DNA of 64,000 nucleotides from Aliivibrio_A sp016764915 (GTDB lineage Bacteria; Pseudomonadota; Gammaproteobacteria; Enterobacterales; Vibrionaceae). Position numbers and translations under genes: made by a program. Under the pieces are notes generated by a model. It saw only the letters and a program-made list of their open reading frames with translations, was not told where the DNA came from and searched no databases. The DNA lies in assembly GCA_965224595.1 (NCBI GenBank), contig OZ245058.1, positions 2,666,001 through 2,730,000 of the forward strand, read 5' to 3'. Every line of letters starts with the position of its first letter. Position 1 is the first letter of the stretch. Shown one piece after another: positions 33,402-43,570 of this stretch.

Positions 33402-35516
33402 TTGTATTTATTCGATAGCCTAAAAGATGTTGCCCAAGAATACCTTTCAGAGCCTCAAATTGAGGCTCTGCGTCGATCTTACCTTGTAGCAAGAGAAGCG
33501 CACGAAGGACAGACTCGTTCTAGTGGTGAACCCTATATCATTCACCCTGTTGCTGTCTCACTTATTCTGGCAGAGATGCGTCTTGATCATGAATCTCTTA
33601 TGGCCGCGCTTTTGCACGATGTCATTGAAGATACCCCCGTCAGCAAAGAAGAACTTGCTGAGCAATTTGGTGAAACCGTTGCCGAATTAGTCGATGGCGT
33701 CTCAAAGCTGGATAAATTAAAGTTTAGAGATCGCAAAGAAGCCCAAGCAGAAAACTTTCGTAAAATGATCATGGCCATGGTTCATGATATTCGCGTCATT
33801 CTGATTAAACTGGCTGACCGCACTCATAACATGAGAACACTCGGTGCACTACGACCTGACAAACGTCGCCGCATTGCACGTGAAACCTTAGAAATCTTCT
33901 CTCCTCTTGCCCATCGATTAGGCATCCATAACATCAAAACTGAACTTGAAGAGTTAGGTTTTGAAGCCCTCTATCCAAATCGTTATCGAGTGCTTAAAGA
34001 AGTTGTTAAATCAGCGCGTGGCAATCGAAAAGAGATGATTCATAAAATTCACTCTGAAATTGAAGGGCGTATTGAAGAAGCAGGCATCAAAGGCACGGTA
34101 TTAGGCAGAGAGAAGAACCTGTTCTCTATCTACCAAAAAATGAAAAACAAAGAGCAGAGATTCCACACCATTATGGATATCTATGCTTTTAGAGTCATTG
34201 TTGAAGATGTAGATACCTGCTATCGAATTCTTGGACAGGTACATAACCTCTATAAACCTCGCCCTGGAAAAGTAAAAGATTACATCGCGGTACCTAAAGC
34301 CAATGGCTATCAGTCTCTACATACTTCAATGGTTGGGCCACACGGCGTGCCTGTTGAAGTGCAAATCCGTACTGATGACATGGAGCAGATGGCCAACAAA
34401 GGTGTGGCAGCTCACTGGTCTTATAAAGATGGTGACAAGTCCGGCACCACCTCTCAAATTCGAGCCCAACGCTGGATGCAAAGTTTATTAGAGCTGCAGC
34501 AGAGTGCGGGTAACTCATTTGAATTTATCGAAAATGTTAAATCTGAGCTGTTCCCTGATGAAATATATGTGTTCACACCAAAGGGCCGTATTTTCGAGCT
34601 TCCGGTAGGGGCAACCGCCGTCGATTTTGCTTACTCTCTGCACTCTGATGTAGGCAGTACTTGTGTTGGTGCTAAAGTCAATCGCCAACCTTATCCGTTA
34701 AGTAAGCCCCTTAAAAATGGTCAAACTATCGAGATCATCAGTGCGCCGGGTGCAAGGCCTAACGCGGCTTGGCTTAACTATGTGGTCACTGCTCGTGCTC
34801 GTACTAATATTCGTCAAAGCCTGAAAACCCTTCGCCGAGAAGATTCCGTTATTCTTGGAAGAAGACTGCTTAATCATGCTCTGGGGAAAGTGGCGATTGA
34901 TGAAATTAACGCTGAGAATCTCAACAATGTACTCACGGATCTAAGGCTTGAAAGCCAAGAAGATTTATTAGCATCCATTGGTTTGGGTGAATTGATGAGT
35001 ATTGTGATTGCACGTCGCTTGTTAGGTAATTCAGATGAGTTAACTGAACAAGAGAGCAACTCAATCTCAGGTAGAAAACTGCCCATTCGTGGTGCAGAAG
35101 GTATTCTGCTGACTTTTGCTAATTGTTGTCAGCCACTTCCTGGTGACCACATTATTGCTCATGTTAGTCCCGGTCGCGGTCTGGTGGTTCATATGGAAGA
35201 TTGTGCCAATGTCCGCGGTTATCCAAAAGAACCCGATAAATATATGGGTGTAGAGTGGGCAGATGAATTTGAACAAGAGTTTGTTACTACCCTCAAAGTT
35301 GAACTGCACAACAACCAGGGTGTGTTAGCCGGTTTAACCAGTGTTATTGCAAGTACGGGCTCGAATATACGCAGTATCTCTACAGAAGAGAAAGATGGCC
35401 GTTTGTATGCCGTCACGGTTGAATTAACCGTTAAAGACCGTGTGCACTTAGCTGAAATCATGCGCCGTATTCGCGTCATGCCTCTGGTATTAAAAGTACG
35501 ACGACGAAAGAATTGA
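33402..35516 (+). CDS. spoT: Bifunctional (p)ppGpp synthetase/hydrolase SpoT
   Basis: 704 residues starting from TTG (MYLFDSLKDV), the same rare start used by E. coli spoT. Domains in order: HD hydrolase (about 30-195; HDVIEDT near 68, intact), synthetase-like domain (about 225-345; KDYIAVPKANGYQSLHTS), TGS (about 385-450; DEIYVFTPKGRI), helical/zinc-finger region (about 555-610; ANCCQPLPGD) and a C-terminal ACT domain (about 630-704). It degrades and weakly makes (p)ppGpp in response to carbon, iron or fatty-acid stress. It lies 42 bases after rpoZ. Confidence 0.97.
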   Translation: MYLFDSLKDVAQEYLSEPQIEALRRSYLVAREAHEGQTRSSGEPYIIHPVAVSLILAEMRLDHESLMAALLHDVIEDTPVSKEELAEQFGETVAELVDGVSKLDKLKFRDRKEAQAENFRKMIMAMVHDIRVILIKLADRTHNMRTLGALRPDKRRRIARETLEIFSPLAHRLGIHNIKTELEELGFEALYPNRYRVLKEVVKSARGNRKEMIHKIHSEIEGRIEEAGIKGTVLGREKNLFSIYQKMKNKEQRFHTIMDIYAFRVIVEDVDTCYRILGQVHNLYKPRPGKVKDYIAVPKANGYQSLHTSMVGPHGVPVEVQIRTDDMEQMANKGVAAHWSYKDGDKSGTTSQIRAQRWMQSLLELQQSAGNSFEFIENVKSELFPDEIYVFTPKGRIFELPVGATAVDFAYSLHSDVGSTCVGAKVNRQPYPLSKPLKNGQTIEIISAPGARPNAAWLNYVVTARARTNIRQSLKTLRREDSVILGRRLLNHALGKVAIDEINAENLNNVLTDLRLESQEDLLASIGLGELMSIVIARRLLGNSDELTEQESNSISGRKLPIRGAEGILLTFANCCQPLPGDHIIAHVSPGRGLVVHMEDCANVRGYPKEPDKYMGVEWADEFEQEFVTTLKVELHNNQGVLAGLTSVIASTGSNIRSISTEEKDGRLYAVTVELTVKDRVHLAEIMRRIRVMPLVLKVRRRKN

Positions 35517-35614
35517 TCCGCTGTACATTTTAAAACTTGCGCTCTTACCGGGCGCATTTTTCATTATAAACACCCTGTTTCAATCCACTCTTAATTAACG
35601 ATTAGCCAAACATT

Positions 35615-36325
35615 ATGAATCTAGAACGTTATCAGCGCATTACTTCCGTACTCTCATCAAGACAGATTGATCTTACTCTGTGTTTAGAAGAGGTCCATAA
35701 GCCCAATAATGTCTCAGCCATCATCCGAACCGCTGATGCTACTGGTGTTCATAAAATTCATGCGGTATGGCCAACACAACAGATGCGCACCCTCAGTCAC
35801 ACCTCCGCGGGAGCTCGTAACTGGGTTGAAGTGGATACCCATAAAGACATTACTAGCGCCATTGGTCACTTAAAAGATCAAGGCATGCAAGTGTTGGCGA
35901 CCAATCTATCAGAGTGTGCTGTCGACTTTCGTGAGATTGACTACACCAAACCGACGGCCATTATTCTGGGCAGTGAAAAAACCGGCATCTCTAAGAAGGC
36001 GCTCGCATTAGCCGATCAAGACATCATCATCCCTATGGTCGGTATGGTACAGTCTTTGAATGTCTCGGTTGCCAGCGCCCTTATTCTTTATGAAGCCCAA
36101 CGTCAAAGAGAACTGGCGGGCATGTACAACAAAAGTAAAACCGACCTACCTGATGATGTGGTCAACAAAATACTGTTCGAACGTGGTCATCCTGTACTGG
36201 CAAAAGTCGCCAAACGTAAAGGGTTACCCATGCCTAAACTGGACGAGATTGGACAGATCGTTGCCGATGAGGCGTGGTGGGCAGAGATGCAAGCCATCAA
36301 ACCGAAAAAGATCCGTAAACGGTAA
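35615..36325 (+). CDS. trmH: tRNA (guanosine-18-2'-O)-methyltransferase
   Basis: 236 residues of the SPOUT class. Motif 1 EEVHKPNNVSAIIRTADATG near residue 25, motif 2 IILGSEKTGISKKAL near 118 and motif 3 VPMVGMVQSLNVSVA-type IPMVGMVQSLNVSVASAL near 143 form the trefoil-knot S-adenosylmethionine site. It 2'-O-methylates G18 in the tRNA D-loop. It belongs to the gmk-rpoZ-spoT-trmH-recG string, 12 bases before recG. Confidence 0.95.
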   Translation: MNLERYQRITSVLSSRQIDLTLCLEEVHKPNNVSAIIRTADATGVHKIHAVWPTQQMRTLSHTSAGARNWVEVDTHKDITSAIGHLKDQGMQVLATNLSECAVDFREIDYTKPTAIILGSEKTGISKKALALADQDIIIPMVGMVQSLNVSVASALILYEAQRQRELAGMYNKSKTDLPDDVVNKILFERGHPVLAKVAKRKGLPMPKLDEIGQIVADEAWWAEMQAIKPKKIRKR

Positions 36326-36337
36326 CAAGGAGCGTGA

Positions 36338-38422
36338 ATGTCTAATCAGATTTTATCCGCAGTTCCCCTGACAGCACTTGCTGGCGTTGGCGCCAAAGTT
36401 GCAGAGAAGCTGGAAAAAGTGGGCTTGCACTCGGTTCAAGATCTGCTATTCCATCTCCCTTTGCGCTACGAAGATCGAACCCGTGTGTGGCCAATGTCTC
36501 AGCTGCACGCTGGTATTGTGGTTGCCGTGCAGGGAACGGTGATGAGTTGCGACACCCATTTCGGTCGTAAAAAGATGCTGACAGTAAAAATCAGCGACGG
36601 TAATGGCACCGTAGCGTTACGCTTTTTCAATTTTAACGCCGGAATGAAGAACAGTTTTTCAGAAGGTAAATCCATACACGCCTTTGGTGAGGTGAAAAGA
36701 GGCATGAGCGGTTTAGAGATTGTTCACCCTGACTACCACTTTCAGACTTCATCAGACGACCACTCTGAGCAGCCTCAAACGCTCACGCCAGTCTACCCAA
36801 CCACCGAAGGGCTGCGCCAAACGACCCTTCGCAGTATTACTGATCAAGCTCTACTGCTGCTTGATAAAACAGCTGTTAATGAGTTATTACCTGCCGGACT
36901 TTATAATAATCAAATCACATTATCTGCAGCACTGCACACCATCCATCGACCAACACCACCGCTCGATATGGATCAATTTGACCAAGGTAAGCACCCAGCA
37001 CAGCAGCGTCTTATCATGGAGGAGTTATTGGCTCAAAATCTCTCTATGCTGGCCGTTCGCAGTAAAGGCCAACAAGATCGCTCGTATGCTCTTCCCGAAA
37101 CAGATCAGTTAAAACATCAGCTGCTGCAACAATTGCCATTTACACCAACCAATGCACAGCAGCGAGTCGTGAAAGAGGTTGAAGATGATCTAACTCAACC
37201 TCACCCGATGATGCGCTTAGTGCAAGGTGATGTGGGTTCTGGAAAGACTTTAGTCGCCGCCTTAGCTGCAGTGAGAGCGATCGAACATGGTTATCAAGTT
37301 GCATTGATGGCGCCCACTGAACTTCTCGCTGAGCAGCACGCCATTAACTTTGCAACTTGGCTTGAGCCTATGGGCATAAAAGTTGGCTGGTTAGCTGGAA
37401 AGTTAACAAACAAAGCAAAACAGAGTCAGTTATCCAGCATTGCTGACGGCAGTGCCAAGATGGTGGTGGGCACTCACGCCCTCTTTCAAGAGCATGTCGA
37501 ATTTCATAATTTGGCCTTAGTGATTATTGATGAGCAACACCGATTTGGTGTGCATCAGCGGTTAGAGCTGCGTGCAAAAGGCGAGAAACAGGGTGTCTTT
37601 CCACACCAATTGATCATGACCGCAACACCGATCCCTCGAACTCTGGCCATGACCGCCTATGCCGATCTCGTCACCTCGGTTATTGATGAGCTTCCTCCTG
37701 GAAGAACCCCGATTCAAACCATTGCGCTTCCAGATACGCGTCGCCGAGATATTATCGAAAAAGTACGAGCCGCCTGCACCAATGACGGGCGACAAGCGTA
37801 TTGGGTCTGTACCTTAATTGATGAGTCTGAACTGCTAGAAGCACAAGCCGCTGAAATAACGGCGGAAGAGTTAACGCTACTGTTACCTGAACTCAACATT
37901 GGTTTAGTGCATGGACGGATGAAATCGTCAGAAAAACACGCGGTAATGCAAAAATTTAAAGCGGGTGAATTACACTTGCTGGTCGCCACGACAGTGATTG
38001 AGGTAGGGGTAGATGTACCAAATTCCAGTTTAATGATCATCGAGAACCCAGAACGTCTAGGCCTTGCTCAACTGCATCAACTTCGTGGTCGGGTGGGCCG
38101 AGGCTCGGTCGCCAGTCACTGCGTATTGCTCTACCATGCACCGCTATCAAAAACCGCACAAAAACGATTAGGGGTGCTTCGTGAGAGCAATGACGGTTTT
38201 GTGATTGCGCAGAAAGATTTAGAGATCAGAGGGCCAGGAGAGTTACTTGGTACTAAACAGACTGGAGTAGCCGATTTTAAAATCGCTGACTTAGTACGAG
38301 ATCAACGCCTAATTCCAGAGGTGCAGCGTATTGCTCGTCATATCCATGATAACTATCCAAGCAATGCTCAAGCGATCATTCAGCGTTGGGTTGGAGAGAA
38401 AGATGTCTACTCCAATGCCTAA
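36338..38422 (+). CDS. recG: ATP-dependent DNA helicase RecG
   Basis: 694 residues. An N-terminal wedge/OB domain (about 60-150) is followed by the SF2 helicase core: Walker A QGDVGSGKTLVA near residue 295, DEQH-type Walker B IIDEQHRFGVHQ near 396, motif III MTATPIPRTLAMT near 427 and motif VI QLRGRVGRGS near 580. It remodels stalled forks and Holliday junctions. A good ribosome site (AAGGAG) precedes the ATG. It converges with envZ after only 6 bases. Confidence 0.97.
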   Translation: MSNQILSAVPLTALAGVGAKVAEKLEKVGLHSVQDLLFHLPLRYEDRTRVWPMSQLHAGIVVAVQGTVMSCDTHFGRKKMLTVKISDGNGTVALRFFNFNAGMKNSFSEGKSIHAFGEVKRGMSGLEIVHPDYHFQTSSDDHSEQPQTLTPVYPTTEGLRQTTLRSITDQALLLLDKTAVNELLPAGLYNNQITLSAALHTIHRPTPPLDMDQFDQGKHPAQQRLIMEELLAQNLSMLAVRSKGQQDRSYALPETDQLKHQLLQQLPFTPTNAQQRVVKEVEDDLTQPHPMMRLVQGDVGSGKTLVAALAAVRAIEHGYQVALMAPTELLAEQHAINFATWLEPMGIKVGWLAGKLTNKAKQSQLSSIADGSAKMVVGTHALFQEHVEFHNLALVIIDEQHRFGVHQRLELRAKGEKQGVFPHQLIMTATPIPRTLAMTAYADLVTSVIDELPPGRTPIQTIALPDTRRRDIIEKVRAACTNDGRQAYWVCTLIDESELLEAQAAEITAEELTLLLPELNIGLVHGRMKSSEKHAVMQKFKAGELHLLVATTVIEVGVDVPNSSLMIIENPERLGLAQLHQLRGRVGRGSVASHCVLLYHAPLSKTAQKRLGVLRESNDGFVIAQKDLEIRGPGELLGTKQTGVADFKIADLVRDQRLIPEVQRIARHIHDNYPSNAQAIIQRWVGEKDVYSNA

Positions 38423-38428
38423 ATGGGG

Positions 38429-39748
38429 TTAACTGACCTCATTTTCAAAAGGTAACATTAAGCGAATATCTAGGCCACCTTCGCTGTGGTTGCTCAACGA
38501 TATAGTGCCATTATGATGAGTGATAATACGTTTTACGATGGCTAAGCCCAATCCTGTGCCTTCACTGCCTCGCGCACTGTCTCCACGAGTAAAAGGTTCA
38601 AATACCGATTGTTGCTGCTCTAATGCGATACCCGGACCAAAGTCTTTAATACTGACTACCGCCATCTGCTGATCGTCGGTAACTTGAGTGGTGATCACTA
38701 TCATGCCATCACTGTAACGAATCGCATTGGTCACTAAATTGGTAATCGCACGTTTCACCGCAATGGCATTACCATAAACATCTTTAGGCAGAGGAGTCAG
38801 GTTAACCTCAATTTCTCGCTCATAACCCCCTTCTGATATCGCAATTTCATTGACTAATTCATTGATGTCTAACGAAGAGAAACTCTGTGCGGTGGCCGGT
38901 TTTAAATAGTCCATAAACTGACTGATGATCTCATTACACTCCTCCGTATCTTTGATCATACTCTCTGCAAGATAGCTCTCTTTAGGTGACATCATTTCAG
39001 TGGCCAAACGGATGCGGGTTAATGGCGTTCGTAGATCATGGCTGACCCCGGACATTAATAGAGCGCGATCATCTTCTAACTTTTGAATACCTCGGGTCAT
39101 TTGATTAAAGGCAGAAGTCACCGCTCTAATTTCTGAAGCGCCTTTTTCAGGAATTTCCGCAGGAACCTCACCTTTACCCACTCGTTTTGCCGCTTCAGCT
39201 AAGGTGACCAACGGTCTGTTTTGCAAACGAATGAACAACCAACCACCAGCGATAACTAGGAAGGCAATGATCAAGCTATAACGAAACAGTGGCTGAAAAT
39301 CATCTTCGTGCAGCTCAGACAGAGGGATGCGCATCAAAAATCCCGGCATCGCATCACACTTCATCCACAACACGTAACTGTCTACACCCAGCACAAGACT
39401 CACTTGAGTATGGGACTCAAGCTCTTTACTCATGTCTTCGCTGAGAAAATCAATAACGGTCGATTTTTGATACTCATGCTGAACCAGTGCATCGTTGGGA
39501 GTATGTAGAGTCACACCAAGCTGTTCCAACAGGTGACGCCTAAGAGGTTGGTCTAAATGTATTTTACTGCCATTTTTCAGCTCAAGATCATCTGCCAGCA
39601 TCAACCGGATTTCATAACCTAGTATTCGATTAAACTGTTTAATACTTGGCAGCAGCGCATAGTTAAGCACCACCAGATATGAGAATATCTGGCTCACAAT
39701 TAGCAAGCTGCCTAGTAGAAAAAGAGTTCGCGCAAAAGTACTTTTCAT
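38429..39748 (-). CDS. envZ: Osmosensor histidine kinase EnvZ
   Basis: 439 residues. Two transmembrane helices (about 10-32 and 158-178) bracket a periplasmic domain; HAMP follows (about 180-232), then the H-box SGVSHDLRTPLTRIRLATEM near 240, N-box NLVTNAIRYSDG near 343, G1 DFGPGI near 377 and G2 GTGLGLAI near 405. It phosphorylates and dephosphorylates OmpR. It is 12 bases downstream of ompR in the same unit. Confidence 0.96.
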   Translation of the reverse strand: MKSTFARTLFLLGSLLIVSQIFSYLVVLNYALLPSIKQFNRILGYEIRLMLADDLELKNGSKIHLDQPLRRHLLEQLGVTLHTPNDALVQHEYQKSTVIDFLSEDMSKELESHTQVSLVLGVDSYVLWMKCDAMPGFLMRIPLSELHEDDFQPLFRYSLIIAFLVIAGGWLFIRLQNRPLVTLAEAAKRVGKGEVPAEIPEKGASEIRAVTSAFNQMTRGIQKLEDDRALLMSGVSHDLRTPLTRIRLATEMMSPKESYLAESMIKDTEECNEIISQFMDYLKPATAQSFSSLDINELVNEIAISEGGYEREIEVNLTPLPKDVYGNAIAVKRAITNLVTNAIRYSDGMIVITTQVTDDQQMAVVSIKDFGPGIALEQQQSVFEPFTRGDSARGSEGTGLGLAIVKRIITHHNGTISLSNHSEGGLDIRLMLPFENEVS

Positions 39749-39760
39749 TATCCGTTGAGT

Positions 39761-40480
39761 TTACTGCTCTTTTCCTTCAGGAACAAATACGTATCCTAAA
39801 CCCCATACGGTCTGAATATAACGAGGACGACTTGGATCCTCTTCTATCATCCGGCGTAGGCGAGAGATTTGCACATCAATCGAACGCTCCATCGCTGAAT
39901 ATTCACGGCCGCGAGCCAAATTCATTAACTTATCACGCGACATCGGTTCACGAGCATTAGTCACCAGCGATTTCAATACGGCAAATTCACCCGACGTCAG
40001 TGGCATCGGCTCTTCATTACGGAACATTTCACGAGTGCCAAGATTAAGTCGATATTCGCCAAACTCAATAATTTCTTCTTCAGAGCTCGGGGCACCCGGC
40101 AACTCTATGGTTTGACGTCTTAATACGGCACGAATACGCGCCAGCAGTTCACGTGGATTAAATGGTTTGGCTAAATAGTCATCGGCGCCCACTTCAAGAC
40201 CCACAATACGGTCTATCTCATCGCCCTTAGCGGTAAGCATCAGTATCGGCAGCATATTATTTGCACTGCGCAATCGACGGCAAATAGATAAACCATCTTC
40301 GCCAGGCAGCATCAGATCTAATACCATCAAATGAAAATTTTCACGAAGCAGCAAGCGGTCCATCTGCTCACTATTAGCCACACTTCTTACCTGAAAGCCT
40401 TGCTCTGAAAGATAGCGCTCCAATAGAGAACGTAGACGCATATCATCATCTACCACCAATATCTTGAAATTATCTTGCAT
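39761..40480 (-). CDS. ompR: Response regulator OmpR
   Basis: 239 residues. The receiver domain (about 1-120) carries the acidic pocket VVDDDMRLR near 10 and phospho-acceptor Asp in MVLDLMLPGEDG near 57, with Lys in YLAKPFNPRELLAR near 107. The C-terminal winged helix (about 140-235) ends in IQTVWGLGYVFVPEGK. It controls outer-membrane porins and osmotic genes. First gene of ompR-envZ. A 7-bp inverted repeat (ACTATTT-AG-AAATAGT, 40505-40520) lies in its leader. Confidence 0.97.
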   Translation of the reverse strand: MQDNFKILVVDDDMRLRSLLERYLSEQGFQVRSVANSEQMDRLLLRENFHLMVLDLMLPGEDGLSICRRLRSANNMLPILMLTAKGDEIDRIVGLEVGADDYLAKPFNPRELLARIRAVLRRQTIELPGAPSSEEEIIEFGEYRLNLGTREMFRNEEPMPLTSGEFAVLKSLVTNAREPMSRDKLMNLARGREYSAMERSIDVQISRLRRMIEEDPSRPRYIQTVWGLGYVFVPEGKEQ

Positions 40481-40674
40481 ATTTTACCTACCTCAAACAA
40501 TGGCACTATTTAGAAATAGTACTTTCACCCCTAGTGTACTAATAACTTTGGGCGATGTATGGAATATCGATGATAATTCGATTTGAAATTGTTACGTTTT
40601 GTGTACTTTTTCGCTAATGTTAAATCCTCACTTTATCTTAGCTAAGATCTCGATTAGTCAGTACAATAAATAAT

Positions 40675-41142
40675 ATGAAAACAAACTTAATTACTCGTGA
40701 AGGCTATAACAAACTCAAACAAGAGTTGGATCACTTATGGCGCGTTAAACGACCCGAGATCACTCAGAAAGTCACTTGGGCGGCCAGTTTAGGTGACCGA
40801 TCAGAAAATGCTGATTACAAATACAACAAGCAAATTTTACGACAGATTGATCGTAGGGTTCGCTTTTTGCGTAAACGTCTTGAAGTGGTGAACGTAATTG
40901 AATACTCGCCACAGCAAGATGGTAAGGTGTTTTTTGGTGCTTGGGTAGAGATTGAAAACGAAGCAGGAGAGACGCTCTCTTTGCGCATTGTTGGCCCAGA
41001 TGAGATCTACGGTCGACATGATTACATCTCTATAGACTCTCCTATGGCCAGAGCACTGCTCAAAAAAGAGGTGGATGACGATGCCGTTGTTCAAACCCCT
41101 GAAGGCCCTAAGACTTGGTTTGTAAATAACATCAAATATTAA
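40675..41142 (+). CDS. greB: Transcription elongation factor GreB
   Basis: 155 residues. The coiled-coil N-domain includes the acidic tip region SLGDRSENADYKYNKQ (about 42-57) that reaches the polymerase active centre, and the C-domain FKBP-like fold ends in TPEGPKTWFV. It stimulates cleavage of backtracked transcripts. It is 13 bases upstream of tex in the same direction, the E. coli greB-yhgF order. Confidence 0.95.
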   Translation: MKTNLITREGYNKLKQELDHLWRVKRPEITQKVTWAASLGDRSENADYKYNKQILRQIDRRVRFLRKRLEVVNVIEYSPQQDGKVFFGAWVEIENEAGETLSLRIVGPDEIYGRHDYISIDSPMARALLKKEVDDDAVVQTPEGPKTWFVNNIKY

Positions 41143-41155
41143 ATGAGACTATCTA

Positions 41156-43489
41156 ATGACAACAGCCATCAATAATTTGATCGCACAAGAACTCAATGTT
41201 CGCCCTCAGCAAGTTGCTGCCACAGTACAACTTATCGATGACGGTAATACGGTGCCTTTTATTGCTCGCTACCGTAAAGAGGTGACGGAAGGACTGGATG
41301 ATACCCAGCTGCGCACCTTAGACAGTCGCTTGAGTTACCTTCGAGAGATGGATGATCGCCGTAAAACCATTTTAAAGTCCATTAAAGAACAAGATAAACT
41401 CACTCCAGCTTTAGAAGCCGAGATTCTCTCTGCAGATAATAAAACTCGTCTTGAAGATCTCTACCTACCTTACAAACAAAAACGTCGCACTAAAGGGCAG
41501 ATCGCCATTGAAGCAGGGATTGAACCTTTGGGCGATCTTCTGTGGTCTCAACCGAGTCATGATCCGGAAGTTGAAGCGGCCAAATTTATTAATGTTGACG
41601 CTGGTTTTAGTGATAATAAAGCGGTACTGGATGCAGCTCGCGCCATTATGATCGAGCGAATGGCAGTAGATGCTGGTCTTATTGATAAAATTCGTCGTCA
41701 CCTGCTGAGTTGTGCTGAACTAAGCTCGCGTGTTATTGCTGGCAAAGAGAGTGAAGGCGAAAAATTCAAAGATTACTTTGAGCATAACGAGCGCTTGACT
41801 AAAGTACCGTCTCATCGAGCTTTGGCTATGTTTCGTGGTCGTAATGAAGGTTTTTTACAAGTCTCACTCAACGCAGATCCACGTCAAGAAGAGGGGGTGC
41901 GCAGCTCTTATTGTGAGGTCATTATTGCCGACCATTTCGGCGTCAAACTGGCCACTCAACCGAGTGATATCTGGCGTAAACAGGTCATCAGCTGGGGCTG
42001 GCGCGTTAAAATATTAATGCACATGGAAACCGAGTTAATGGGCGCGCTCAAAGAGACCGCTGAAACCGGCGCCATTGACGTGTTTGCTACCAATCTGAAA
42101 GATCTATTGATGGCCGCTCCTGCTGGATTAAAAACCACACTCGGCTTGGATCCGGGTCTACGCACAGGAACCAAAGTCGCAGTGATTGACCCAACCGGAA
42201 AAGTGGTGGCCACTGATACTATCTATCCTAACCAACCGCATAATCAAATTGAGAAATCGGGACGTACCATTGAAGCGCTGATCCGCAAACACCAAGTGGA
42301 TTTGATTGCCATTGGTAACGGCACCGCGTCTAGAGAGACCGACAGCTTTGTGGCCGATTTACTAAAAAATACAGGTATAAAAGCACAGGCGATTATTGTC
42401 AGTGAAGCAGGCGCGTCGGTTTACTCCGCCTCAGAGTTAGCCGCTAAAGAGTTTCCCGATTTAGATGTCTCTATTCGTGGTGCAGTATCTATTGCTCGCC
42501 GTTTACAAGACCCATTGGCAGAGCTGGTAAAAATTGACCCTAAGTCTATCGGTGTGGGCCAATATCAACACGATGTAAGCCAAAGTCAGCTGGCCAAGCG
42601 CCTTGATGGTGTCGTTGAAGATTGTGTAAATGCGGTCGGTGTTGATGTCAATACCGCCTCTGCTGCCCTACTAACTCGAGTGGCGGGCCTTACCACCACC
42701 ATTGCGCAGAATATTGTGGATTATCGCGATGAACATGGCCGTTTTAATGCTCGAATCACCCTGAAAAAAGTGGCGCGCCTTGGGCCAAAAGCGTTCGAAC
42801 AGTGTGCCGGTTTTTTACGTATCATGGGGGGCAAAAATCCACTGGATAGCTCAGCCGTTCATCCAGAAGCCTACCCTTTGGTGAAAGAGATCGCAGCAAA
42901 AAACAGTAAATCAATCGATGCAATTATTGGTAACAGTGAGTTTTTGCGCGGCATTAACGCCATTGACTATACCGATACGAATTTTGGCCTACCCACCGTC
43001 ACCGACATCATTACAGAGCTGGATAAACCGGGCCGAGATCCACGACCTGAGTTTAAAACCGCTACCTTTGCTGATGGGATTAATAAGGTCACGGATCTTG
43101 AAATTGGTATGATATTGGAAGGTGTGGTCTCTAACGTGGCCAATTTTGGTGCCTTTGTTGATATTGGTGTGCATCAAGATGGTTTAGTGCATATCTCTGC
43201 ACTGACGGATAAATTTGTGGCGGATCCACGTGAAGTGGTAAAAGCAGGCGACATTGTAAAGGTAAAAGTGATGGAGGTAGATGTGCAAAGAAAGCGTATC
43301 GCTCTCTCTATGCGTTTACACGATCAACCGGGACAAGATAATCGTCCTCAACGTCAACCAGCCACCAACAAAGGCCAGCCCGCAGGGAAAAAACAGCGTC
43401 CAAGCTCGACCATAAAACCGAGTAACCAATCCGGTAATGCGGCGATGGGTGGTGCATTCGCAGCGGCTTTTGCTAAAGCCAAAAAGTAA
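41156..43489 (+). CDS. tex: Tex (YhgF) family RNA-binding transcription accessory protein
   Basis: 777 residues. Landmarks are VPFIARYRKEVTEGLDD near residue 34, YLPYKQKRRTKG near 102, the YqgF-like region LGLDPGLRTGTKVAVID near 327, the helix-hairpin-helix VNTASAALLTRVAGL near 500 and a C-terminal S1 domain (about 655-725; EGVVSNVANFGAFVDIG). The tail is Gln/Lys/Pro-rich and low complexity. Tex binds nucleic acid and affects transcription and toxin expression in several species. Confidence 0.95.
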   Translation: MTTAINNLIAQELNVRPQQVAATVQLIDDGNTVPFIARYRKEVTEGLDDTQLRTLDSRLSYLREMDDRRKTILKSIKEQDKLTPALEAEILSADNKTRLEDLYLPYKQKRRTKGQIAIEAGIEPLGDLLWSQPSHDPEVEAAKFINVDAGFSDNKAVLDAARAIMIERMAVDAGLIDKIRRHLLSCAELSSRVIAGKESEGEKFKDYFEHNERLTKVPSHRALAMFRGRNEGFLQVSLNADPRQEEGVRSSYCEVIIADHFGVKLATQPSDIWRKQVISWGWRVKILMHMETELMGALKETAETGAIDVFATNLKDLLMAAPAGLKTTLGLDPGLRTGTKVAVIDPTGKVVATDTIYPNQPHNQIEKSGRTIEALIRKHQVDLIAIGNGTASRETDSFVADLLKNTGIKAQAIIVSEAGASVYSASELAAKEFPDLDVSIRGAVSIARRLQDPLAELVKIDPKSIGVGQYQHDVSQSQLAKRLDGVVEDCVNAVGVDVNTASAALLTRVAGLTTTIAQNIVDYRDEHGRFNARITLKKVARLGPKAFEQCAGFLRIMGGKNPLDSSAVHPEAYPLVKEIAAKNSKSIDAIIGNSEFLRGINAIDYTDTNFGLPTVTDIITELDKPGRDPRPEFKTATFADGINKVTDLEIGMILEGVVSNVANFGAFVDIGVHQDGLVHISALTDKFVADPREVVKAGDIVKVKVMEVDVQRKRIALSMRLHDQPGQDNRPQRQPATNKGQPAGKKQRPSSTIKPSNQSGNAAMGGAFAAAFAKAKK

Positions 43490-43540
43490 AAAACTCAAGA
43501 GCGAGATGTTCATCAAGCTCTTGGTTTCCTATTTACCATC

Positions 43541-43570
43541 TAAGTGCAATGATAGCTGTCATTGCACTTA
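43541..43570. repeat. Perfect 12-bp inverted repeat at the end of the acidic unknown gene
   Basis: TAAGTGCAATGA (43541-43552) and its exact complement (43559-43570) enclose a 6-base loop; the right arm contains the stop codon of the minus-strand gene. No T-run follows on either strand. A weaker hairpin with 7-bp arms (CAAGAGC/GCTCTTG, 43496-43523) lies next to it after tex. Together they probably separate the convergent transcripts. Confidence 0.7.

Noticed and set aside
36720..37112. 130-codon ORF in another frame of recG
   Set aside because: Fully inside recG, which has intact helicase motifs; composition is typical of an out-of-frame read.
39679..39960. 93-codon plus-strand ORF across the ompR-envZ junction
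   Set aside because: Antisense to the ends of two certain genes, with no ribosome site.
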